Of a DNA stretch of 20,719 nt, positions 15,354 to 20,719 are shown piece after piece. Source of the DNA: Aquifex sp. (lineage in GTDB: Bacteria > Aquificota > Aquificia > Aquificales > Aquificaceae); contig QNXQ01000170.1 in NCBI GenBank assembly GCA_003978875.1, forward strand, positions 1-20,719. Direction: 5' to 3'. Each line of letters starts with the position of its first letter. The first letter of the stretch is position 1. The translations under genes were made by a program, and so were the position numbers. The notes under the pieces are model-generated. The model worked only from the letters and a program-made list of their open reading frames with translations, did no database searches and was not told the DNA's origin.

Positions 15354-16592
15354 ATGAAAAAGCCTGAAATACTTGCACCTGCGGGAAACTGGGAAGGTTT
15401 ATCAGCTGCCATAAAGGCAGGAGCGGAAGCTATTTACTTCGGATTGGATAAATTAAATCAGCGTTCTCTCAAAAAGAATTTTTCAATAGATGAACTAAAA
15501 GAGATAAAGGAATATTGTAGTGAAAATAACGTAAGGGCATATCTCACTTTAAACTCCATAGTTTTTGATGAAGATTTACCCTATGTAGAGGAGGTATTGT
15601 ACAAGGTCAAGGAGGCTGGAATAGATGCAGTAATAGCTTGGGATTTTGCCGTAATGACCAAGTCATTAGAACTGGGAATAGAAACCCACGCATCCGTGAT
15701 GACGGGAATAGCCAACACGGTAAGTGCAAAGTTTTTTGAAAATATGGGTATAAAGAGAATAGTCCCTGCGAAAGAGCTTAACCTCGAACAACTAAAGAAG
15801 CTAAAGGAGAATACAAATCTCGAAATAGAAGCCTTTGTTCATGGAGCGATGTGTATGGCAATATCGGGGAGGTGTTTTCTCAGCCACGAGATATTCCAAA
15901 AATCCGGAAATAGGGGGGAATGCTATCAAGTTTGCAGACATGAATTTCAAGTGATTATAAGAGACCTAAATCCAAATGCAAAGGGTGCGCAGTATATCTT
16001 GGGTGAAGATTACGTTATGTCCGCACGGGATTTAATGACTCTTGACATTGTTGAATACCTGATGTTCTTGGATGCTTGGAAAATAGAGGGTAGGAGCAAA
16101 AATCCCGATTACGTTTATATGGTTACTAAAGCTTATAGAACTGCAAGGGATGCTCTCCTTGAAGGAAAATTTGACGAAAAATTAAGAGCCCAGCTCATAG
16201 ATATGGTAAGCAGGGTTTACCATAGAGAATGGGATAGCGGTTTCTATTTTGGAAAGGCAAGTTTTGGTGTAAATGAAAGTATAGCTAAGGAAAAGAAGGT
16301 TTATATAGGTAAAGTTCAAAAATTTTATCCCAGAATAAGCGTAGCAGAGGTGAAGGTAGAAAGCGGAGAGATTAAATTGGGAGACACCATTCATATAATA
16401 GGTAAGAAAACAGGAGTAGTGAGACAAAAGGTTGAAAGCATACATTTAGACGGAAAACCCGTCCAGTCAGCTAAAAAAGGAGACATTATAGGTTTAAAAA
16501 CAGTCGAAAGAGTTAGGGAAGGAGATAAAGTTTATCTTATAGTGGAAGTTGAAAGTTCAAAAAACATAAGTTGCTTTAATCATAGTTATTAA
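15354..16592 (+). CDS. Peptidase U32 family protein, TrhP/YegQ-like
   Basis: U32 proteins were once called collagenases. Characterised bacterial members are now known to act in oxygen-independent hydroxylations: TrhP in tRNA U34, RlhA in 23S rRNA, and UbiU/UbiV in ubiquinone synthesis. The 412 residues begin with the family barrel start EILAPAGNWEGLSAAIKAGA (5-24) and contain the U32 signature EAFVHGAMCMAISGRCFLS (159-177). Four cysteines, C167, C174, C190 and C194, form CX6CX15CX3C, resembling the [4Fe-4S] ligands of UbiU/UbiV. A C-terminal beta-barrel domain (about 314-397, VYIGKVQKFYPRISVAEVKV) matches the TrhP architecture. A tRNA 5-hydroxyuridine role using prephenate is the best guess; true protease activity is unlikely. 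It may be co-transcribed with guaA, 59 bases upstream. Confidence 0.88.
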   Translation: MKKPEILAPAGNWEGLSAAIKAGAEAIYFGLDKLNQRSLKKNFSIDELKEIKEYCSENNVRAYLTLNSIVFDEDLPYVEEVLYKVKEAGIDAVIAWDFAVMTKSLELGIETHASVMTGIANTVSAKFFENMGIKRIVPAKELNLEQLKKLKENTNLEIEAFVHGAMCMAISGRCFLSHEIFQKSGNRGECYQVCRHEFQVIIRDLNPNAKGAQYILGEDYVMSARDLMTLDIVEYLMFLDAWKIEGRSKNPDYVYMVTKAYRTARDALLEGKFDEKLRAQLIDMVSRVYHREWDSGFYFGKASFGVNESIAKEKKVYIGKVQKFYPRISVAEVKVESGEIKLGDTIHIIGKKTGVVRQKVESIHLDGKPVQSAKKGDIIGLKTVERVREGDKVYLIVEVESSKNISCFNHSY

Positions 16593-16610
16593 AAGTTTTT
16601 ACTTCTCAAC

Positions 16611-16646
16611 ACCACCTTTTGAAAAAAAATAATAACTAAAGGGGGT
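16611..16646 (+). promoter_or_regulatory. Hairpin covering the lipoprotein ribosome binding site
   Basis: ACCACCTTT (16611-16619) can pair with AAAGGGGGT (16638-16646) over 8 of 9 positions, leaving an A-rich 18-base loop. The 3' arm is the Shine-Dalgarno of the lipoprotein gene, 8 bases before its ATG at 16654. Pairing would hide the ribosome site, as in RNA thermometers and other translational switches. No U-tract follows, so it is not an intrinsic terminator. Function is inferred. Confidence 0.35.
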
Positions 16647-16653
16647 ATTTACT

Positions 16654-17643
16654 ATGAAAAGCATTAAATTTCTATTGTTTAGTTCATTGATTTTAATTGC
16701 GGGATGTGGAGGAGGGGATGATGATACTAACACTACTGCTCAATCCCAAGGAACTATAACAACTCCAGAAGAGGCAAAAGCTGTTGTAGCGGGGTTTTTT
16801 GGTGCTCTTGATTTTGGTGATAACGTTGGAAATTCCGCAGGAAATTTAGTAACTCAAGCAAACAGAGTCCATGGCTTTGGATTTCACAAAAGGTTATTGA
16901 ACATCTACGGAAAGTATGTACCTAAAGGAAATTCTTTAGGCGCACTACAAACTGTCCAAGAGTATACATGTGATGAAAGTGGAACATACACAGTAGAAGA
17001 AATAGGTAACCTATCCTATAAAATAACCTTCATCAACTGTGTATCTTTGGGAACTACAATGAATGGAGTTCTCGTTATTTCAGCTGTTGATGAAAACAAT
17101 AACAACATTCCCGAGGAAATAACTTTTACCCTAAAACAGGGATTCTCCGCGGAATCTGTTGATGAAGCTTTTGAAGCAAAAGGAGATTTTACGCTTTCTA
17201 TGAAGGGGCTAAATAATGGAGATTTATTCGATAATAACCAAAATATAAGGGGAACATTAACCTATCAGGAAGGACCTATATACTTCGAGGACAGACAAGA
17301 AAACAAGTGGGTGGAAATCGGATTTAGCAATTTCTCGGTTGCACTTGATGAAGTAAACGGAACCGCTTCGTTTTCCGGAGGTATAACCTACAAGGATAAC
17401 TTCTGTAAGACAAGCCAAGTAAGCTTATCCTTTAATACAATTCAGGAGTTTAAGTTATCTTCCGCGGAATGCCCATATGCGGGAAAACTCTCCATAAATA
17501 ACGGTTTGATAACTTTGGAATCCCACGACCCGGATAATGACCCTATGACGGAGAACTATATGAGGATTTACTTTAATAACACAGAAATATTTAACGATGT
17601 ATGCACTAACTTCACACCACCACAAAGCTGTGGAGGTGGTTAA
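16654..17643 (+). CDS. Cysteine-rich lipoprotein of unknown function
   Basis: The 329-residue product has a lipoprotein signal peptide: positive MKSIKF, a hydrophobic stretch, then lipobox LIAGC with the lipidated cysteine at C18. A Gly/Asp/Thr/Gln-rich linker (19-40) follows. The rest is beta-rich and acidic, without a domain I recognise. Besides C18 there are six cysteines, C106, C129, C251, C273, C317 and C326, spaced so that three local disulfides (106-129, 251-273, 317-326) are possible. The protein ends in CGGG. It is expected in the periplasm-facing or surface leaflet of a membrane. AAAGGGGG at 16638-16645 gives a strong ribosome site. It precedes the sirtuin by 9 bases and is probably in the same transcript. 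Function is unknown. Confidence 0.8.
   Translation: MKSIKFLLFSSLILIAGCGGGDDDTNTTAQSQGTITTPEEAKAVVAGFFGALDFGDNVGNSAGNLVTQANRVHGFGFHKRLLNIYGKYVPKGNSLGALQTVQEYTCDESGTYTVEEIGNLSYKITFINCVSLGTTMNGVLVISAVDENNNNIPEEITFTLKQGFSAESVDEAFEAKGDFTLSMKGLNNGDLFDNNQNIRGTLTYQEGPIYFEDRQENKWVEIGFSNFSVALDEVNGTASFSGGITYKDNFCKTSQVSLSFNTIQEFKLSSAECPYAGKLSINNGLITLESHDPDNDPMTENYMRIYFNNTEIFNDVCTNFTPPQSCGGG
17615..17638 (+). promoter_or_regulatory. Hairpin at the lipoprotein 3' end overlapping the sirtuin ribosome site
   Basis: CACCACCACA (17615-17624) pairs with TGTGGAGGTG (17629-17638) at 9 of 10 positions across an AAGC loop, the strongest GC-rich stem noticed in the window. It lies inside the lipoprotein coding sequence (PPQSCGG). 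Its 3' arm contains GGAGG, the only ribosome-site-like sequence before the sirtuin ATG at 17653. No T-run follows, so it is unlikely to be a rho-independent terminator. Confidence 0.4.
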
Positions 17644-17652
17644 TATAACCTT

Positions 17653-18369
17653 ATGGAAAAACTAATAGTTGCTCTTACAGGAGCGGGAATATCGGCAGAA
17701 AGTGGCATACCCACCTTCCGTGGTAAAGACGGGTTGTGGAATAAATTTAGACCGGAAGAACTCGCTACACCAGAAGCATTCTTTAGGGACCCTAAACTTG
17801 TCTGGGAATGGTACGATTGGAGAAGAGGGTTGATAGCCAAAGCAGAGCCTAACGAAGGGCACAAAACATTAGCAAAGATAGAAAAGGAGTTTCCTCATTT
17901 TTATCTTATTACCCAAAATGTTGATGGACTTCATCAAAAAGCAGGTTCGGAAAAAGTAATAGAGCTTCACGGAAATATATGGAAGGTAAAATGTGTTAAT
18001 TGCAAATATGAGACTTACGAATATAGAACTCCTTTACCGGAAATTCCACCCAGGTGTGAACAATGCGGTGGACTGCTTAGACCGGGAGTTGTATGGTTCG
18101 GAGAAAGCCTACCAATGGATGCTTTGCAAAAAGCCTATGAACTTTCCAGAGAGTCTCTTATTTTCATAGTTATAGGAACTTCAGCAGTTGTATACCCTGC
18201 AGCTGAACTTCCGTATATAGCTAAGGAAAACGGAGCAGAGGTAATAGAGGTAAATCCGGAGGAGACTCCTATATCCAGGATAGCGGATAAAATCTTCAGA
18301 GAAAAAGCATCTACAGGTTTAAAAAAGGTTTACGATTATCTAAAAGACAGATATGGCGCTGAGAGATAG
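17653..18369 (+). CDS. cobB: NAD-dependent protein deacylase (sirtuin, CobB type)
   Basis: Sirtuins remove acyl groups from lysine, consuming NAD and releasing nicotinamide and O-acyl-ADP-ribose. The 238 residues include the NAD-binding GAGISAESGIPTFRG (10-24), TQNVDGLH (87-94), catalytic H106 in ELHGN, a Cys4 zinc site (C114/C117 and C135/C138), and GTSAVVYPAA (175-184). Y54 and R57 in EWYDWRR match the YxxR pair that recognises succinyl and malonyl lysine in class III sirtuins such as SIRT5 and CobB. Desuccinylase activity is therefore likely besides deacetylation. The start ATG follows the lipoprotein stop by 9 bases. The ribosome site GGAGG sits within the lipoprotein gene at an unusually long distance. 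The 3' end overlaps kdsC by 17 bases. Confidence 0.95.
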   Translation: MEKLIVALTGAGISAESGIPTFRGKDGLWNKFRPEELATPEAFFRDPKLVWEWYDWRRGLIAKAEPNEGHKTLAKIEKEFPHFYLITQNVDGLHQKAGSEKVIELHGNIWKVKCVNCKYETYEYRTPLPEIPPRCEQCGGLLRPGVVWFGESLPMDALQKAYELSRESLIFIVIGTSAVVYPAAELPYIAKENGAEVIEVNPEETPISRIADKIFREKASTGLKKVYDYLKDRYGAER

Positions 18370-18844
18370 GGTTAAAAAACTAAAGCTTTTGATAATGGAT
18401 ATCGATGGAGTTTTAACGGATGGAAACCTTTACTATACCGAGCATGGGGAAACTATAAAGGTTTTCAACGTACTTGACGGTTTAGGAATAAAAGTTCTCC
18501 AGAAGATGCAAATAAAACTTGCGGTTATAAGCGGAAGGGATTCAAAAGCTTTAATTACCAGATTGAAAGAACTTGGCATAAACGACATTTTTACAGGGAA
18601 AAATTCCAAATTGGAAGTTTATGAAACTTTGAAAATGAGATACAGCTTGAAAGATGAAGAAATAGGCTTCATAGGAGATGACTTGGTTGATTTAGACGTC
18701 ATGGAAAAAGTCGGTTTTCCCGTAGCTGTAAGGAATGCAGTAGATGAAGTAAAAGAGAAAGCCGTTTACATTACTATGAAGGAAGGGGGAAAAGGAGCAC
18801 TGAGGGAAGTTGTAGAGCTAATCTACCTTTTAAGGAATGGTTAA
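18353..18844 (+). CDS. kdsC: 3-deoxy-D-manno-octulosonate 8-phosphate phosphatase
   Basis: KdsC dephosphorylates Kdo-8-phosphate to Kdo, the sugar linking lipid A to the LPS core. The 163 residues form a small cap-less HAD phosphatase. D16 (nucleophile) and D18 lie in MDIDGVLTDG, S60 in ISGRDS, a lysine in TGKNSK (K83), and the metal aspartates in GDDLVDLDVM (109-116). The C-terminal tail EGGKGALREV (144-153) resembles the GGxGAxRE motif typical of KdsC tetramers. The ATG at 18353 lies 17 bases inside the sirtuin gene, and the 3' end overlaps lptC by 8 bases. This agrees with the kdsC-lptC-lptA order known from proteobacteria and supports the assignment. kdsA, kdsB and kdsD are not in the window. 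Confidence 0.94.
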   Translation: MALRDRVKKLKLLIMDIDGVLTDGNLYYTEHGETIKVFNVLDGLGIKVLQKMQIKLAVISGRDSKALITRLKELGINDIFTGKNSKLEVYETLKMRYSLKDEEIGFIGDDLVDLDVMEKVGFPVAVRNAVDEVKEKAVYITMKEGGKGALREVVELIYLLRNG

Positions 18845-19334
18845 AGGTGTATTACTTATACTACTCTTCGTAGTATTCGCTTTTTTATCCGAAGTATACT
18901 TCAAAAAGTACGAAGCTATAGAAAACGTCAAATTGGTTAAAAGTGAAGTTCTAGAGGTTCTTATAAGTCTTTACGGGAATAAAGGCACAGAATGGATTGT
19001 AAAAGGGAAGAGACTTTTTTATCAGCTTAGCAACGTTGTAATTAAAGACCCGGGAATAAAGAGTGGAAACTACAGGATACTTGCTGGAAACCTGCGTCTC
19101 AATAAATACTCAAAGAAAGGAATTCTTGAGAACGGAGTGGAGATATTCGGACCAGACTTGTATTTGCGGACTTTAAACGCTTACATAGATTTTGAAGAAA
19201 ATACCGCCTGGGGTTATCAGGAACTTATTTTGAGGAGAGGAGGTAATCTTATAAAAGGAAAAGGCTTTAAAATTTTCTTCAAACCCTTTAAGGTAATTAT
19301 TGATGAAGTTAAAAGTATTCATAGTACTCCTTAG
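18837..19334 (+). CDS. lptC: LPS export protein LptC
   Basis: LptC is an inner-membrane-anchored periplasmic protein that passes LPS from the LptBFG transporter to LptA. The 165 residues begin with one membrane anchor (about 4-22, GVLLILLFVVFAFLSEVYF). A beta-jellyroll-like region follows, rich in alternating hydrophobic strands (EWIVKGKRLFYQ, NYRILAGNLRLNK, LRTLNAYIDFEENTAWG). Sequence identity in this family is low, so context carries much of the weight: it sits between kdsC (8-base overlap) and lptA (32-base overlap), as in the classical locus. The ATG at 18837 immediately follows AAGGA, closer than ideal, and translation is probably coupled to kdsC. Confidence 0.85.
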   Translation: MVKGVLLILLFVVFAFLSEVYFKKYEAIENVKLVKSEVLEVLISLYGNKGTEWIVKGKRLFYQLSNVVIKDPGIKSGNYRILAGNLRLNKYSKKGILENGVEIFGPDLYLRTLNAYIDFEENTAWGYQELILRRGGNLIKGKGFKIFFKPFKVIIDEVKSIHSTP

Positions 19335-19737
19335 TTTTATGACTCTCGGATTTTCCCAATCGATTACAGGTGAGGCAAACATTTTAGAGTTCTCCAATAA
19401 CAAACTTATCTATAAAGGTAATGTCAAACTTATAAGAGGGTCTTCAGTTCTGAAAGCCGACGAAGTTATTATAATTTTGGATAAAGACAGTAAACCTGTA
19501 AAGATAATCGCAAAGGGAAAAGTGAAAGTTATAGAAAATAGTAGGAAATCTTATGCCGATTACGTTGAGTACGATATAAAAAAGGATGTAATCTACATGA
19601 AGGGAAATGCCAAAATTGTGGAAGGAAGCCGTATACTTGAAGCTGATGAAATTTTCCTGTATAGGAAAGAAAATAGACTTACAGCTAAAGGGATTACAAA
19701 GCGTGTAAGGACTGTTTACGTGGAGGAGGAAAAGTGA
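19303..19737 (+). CDS. lptA: LPS transport periplasmic protein LptA
   Basis: LptA polymers bridge the periplasm and carry LPS from LptC to LptD. The 144-residue product has a signal peptide (about 1-18, KVFIVLLSFMTLGFSQ). An OstA/LptA repeat region follows with typical units: YKGNVKLIRGSSVLKADEVIII, KIIAKGKVKVIENSRKSYADYVEYD, and YMKGNAKIVEGSRILEADEIFLY. The ATG at 19303 is chosen over the adjacent in-frame TTG at 19300 because AAGGT lies at a better distance and the product starts MKLK. It overlaps lptC by 32 bases and the HU gene by 4 bases (GTGA), so tight coupling is expected. lptB, the ATPase that usually follows, is not present downstream. Confidence 0.9.
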   Translation: MKLKVFIVLLSFMTLGFSQSITGEANILEFSNNKLIYKGNVKLIRGSSVLKADEVIIILDKDSKPVKIIAKGKVKVIENSRKSYADYVEYDIKKDVIYMKGNAKIVEGSRILEADEIFLYRKENRLTAKGITKRVRTVYVEEEK

Positions 19738-20042
19738 ACAAATCTGATATAGCAAGAGAACTTGCAAAGAGAAAAGGTATTTCCTATAAGAAGGCTGTTC
19801 TTATAGTGAATGCTACCTTTGAAATAATGAAGGAAAGCATACTAAACGGTGAAAAAGTAGAGATAAGGGGTTTTGGTACGTTTAAACTAAAAAGAAAGCC
19901 GGGCAGATTTGTAAAAAATCCAAGAACCGGTATAGAGATGTACATAAAGGAAAGGTATGTACCCTTTTTTAAACTGGCAAAGTCTTTGAAACAAAAACTT
20001 AATAAAAAGAATAAGGATGAAAGCCTAATTAAAAGAGGCTAA
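19734..20042 (+). CDS. HU/IHF-family DNA-binding protein
   Basis: This 102-residue protein belongs to the HU/IHF nucleoid family, which bends and compacts DNA as dimers. The N-terminal helices (NKSDIARELAKRKGISYKKA) are followed by VEIRGFGTFKLKRK (44-57) and the DNA-intercalating arm with the conserved proline in KNPRTG (65-70). A basic tail of roughly ten residues (KNKDESLIKRG) extends past the usual 90-residue length. Whether it is HU or a sequence-specific IHF-like subunit cannot be decided here. Translation starts at GTG 19734, overlapping the lptA stop, with a strong GGAGGAGG site at 19722-19729. The location inside an LPS transport operon is unusual. Confidence 0.92.
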   Translation: MNKSDIARELAKRKGISYKKAVLIVNATFEIMKESILNGEKVEIRGFGTFKLKRKPGRFVKNPRTGIEMYIKERYVPFFKLAKSLKQKLNKKNKDESLIKRG

Positions 20043-20051
20043 ATTTATCCT

Positions 20052-20719
20052 ATGCACTACGATGTCGTTGTTATAGGAGCTGGACCCGGAGGTTCTACTG
20101 CTGCCTATACGCTTGCCAAAGAGGGAGCTAGAGTTCTATTAGTAGATTCAAGAAAGGAAGTAGGCTATCCGGTTCAGTGTGCGGAATTTGTCCCTGTGCA
20201 GCTGTATTACAAATTTCCAGAATTCTTTTCTCCAGAAACTATAGCACAGAAAGTCAATAATATGGTTCACTTTACGCCCTGGGGAGAAATAACAACCATG
20301 TATTCCGAAGGCTTTATTTTGAACAGAGACCTGTGGGATAAAAAAATAGCTGAGCTTGCTACTAAAGAGGGAGCTGAGCTTATGCTGAAAACCAAATTTA
20401 TAGGCTATGAGGGTAATTTTGTATTTTTAAAAGATTTGAGAAAAAATGAAATTCTAAAGATTTCAGCAGACTTCGTAATTGGAGCGGATGGAGCACGTTC
20501 CACGGTTGCAAGGTTGACGGGAAAATACACAGAGAAATTTTTAATTACAGCACAGTATACATTGAGGCTAAAGAAAAAACTGGATGACCTTCTCATATTC
20601 TTTAGAGATTACATTCCTGGTGGATACGGATGGATTTTTCCTAAGGGAGATGTCGCAAACGTAGGTGTGGGCATAGACCTGGATTATAAGCTCAAAGTTG
20701 TTGAAGTTTTAAATAAGTT
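20052..20719 (+). CDS. Geranylgeranyl reductase family flavoprotein (3' end cut by window edge)
   Basis: The frame opens at ATG 20052, 9 bases after the HU stop, and is still open at the window edge (222 residues visible). It starts with an FAD-binding Rossmann motif, VVVIGAGPGGSTAAYTLAKEG (5-25). A redox-region cysteine (C43 in VQCAEF), R92 in LNRDLWDK, the second flavin motif VIGADGARSTVAR (142-154) and the family block IPGGYGWIFPKGD (188-200) follow. Members reduce isoprenoid double bonds: geranylgeranyl chains of chlorophyll or archaeal lipids, or menaquinone tails (MenJ). In a non-photosynthetic bacterium a quinone or other polyprenyl side chain is the likelier substrate. This is inference; other FAD monooxygenase-like roles remain possible. 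It is probably the last visible gene of the lpt-HU operon. Confidence 0.85.
   Translation, partial: MHYDVVVIGAGPGGSTAAYTLAKEGARVLLVDSRKEVGYPVQCAEFVPVQLYYKFPEFFSPETIAQKVNNMVHFTPWGEITTMYSEGFILNRDLWDKKIAELATKEGAELMLKTKFIGYEGNFVFLKDLRKNEILKISADFVIGADGARSTVARLTGKYTEKFLITAQYTLRLKKKLDDLLIFFRDYIPGGYGWIFPKGDVANVGVGIDLDYKLKVVEVLNK

Noticed and set aside
17614..17645. Intrinsic terminator after the lipoprotein gene
   Set aside because: The stem is good, but it is inside the coding sequence and followed by TTAATATAACC with no T-run.
17640..17864. Minus-strand frames opposite the sirtuin start
   Set aside because: They mirror the conserved NAD-binding codons and show no independent coding signal.
19300..19302. 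TTG as the lptA start
   Set aside because: The adjacent ATG at 19303 gives the same protein with a better start codon and spacing.
1..20719. tRNA, rRNA, CRISPR arrays, insertion sequences and attachment sites
   Set aside because: Reading both strands by eye found no tRNA T-arm pattern in a cloverleaf context, no spaced direct repeats and no transposase or integrase genes.

Overview
The window looks like a chromosomal segment from a hyperthermophilic, Gram-negative bacterium of the Aquificales (Aquifex-like). This is inferred from the content, not from a database match. The evidence is the Lys/Glu/Ile-rich proteins, very tight gene packing, biosynthetic genes scattered singly instead of in pathway operons, and LPS genes (kdsC, lptC, lptA) that imply an outer membrane. 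I see no mobile element, CRISPR array, tRNA, rRNA, origin or prophage. No gap without a gene exceeds 100 bases.

Bases 1-13,700 are a patchwork of short, strand-alternating units. They are thiC (minus, cut by the left edge); accA (plus); a minus-strand run of DUF4416 gene, lysA and a PerR-type Fur regulator; a small coiled-coil membrane protein (plus); carA-pyrB (minus, stop and start overlapping by 4 bases); leuB plus an overlapping secreted-protein gene (plus); lon (minus); a MoxR AAA ATPase (plus); and folE (minus). The four convergent pairs overlap, abut, or leave only 12 bases. Four of the five divergent pairs are separated by only 18 to 64 bases, so promoters must overlap each other or lie inside neighbouring coding sequence.

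Bases 13,762-20,719 are all on the plus strand. guaA and a U32-family (TrhP-like) protein come first. A cysteine-rich lipoprotein follows, then a sirtuin (CobB), KdsC, LptC, LptA and an HU/IHF-family DNA-binding protein. Last is the start of a geranylgeranyl-reductase-family flavoprotein cut by the right edge. From the sirtuin to the HU gene, each gene overlaps the next by 4 to 32 bases, which suggests one translationally coupled operon for Kdo phosphatase, LPS transport and chromatin or acylation functions.

Most genes are housekeeping: thiamine, fatty acid, lysine, pyrimidine, leucine, folate and GMP synthesis, proteolysis and LPS export. I found no clear new multi-gene defence or metabolic system. 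The points most worth checking are the PerR metal-site residues with a Per-box-like sequence just upstream, two hairpins that cover the ribosome binding sites of the lipoprotein and the sirtuin, the lack of a TPP riboswitch before thiC, the uncharacterised secreted protein fused by overlap to leuB, and the unusual membership of the lpt operon.
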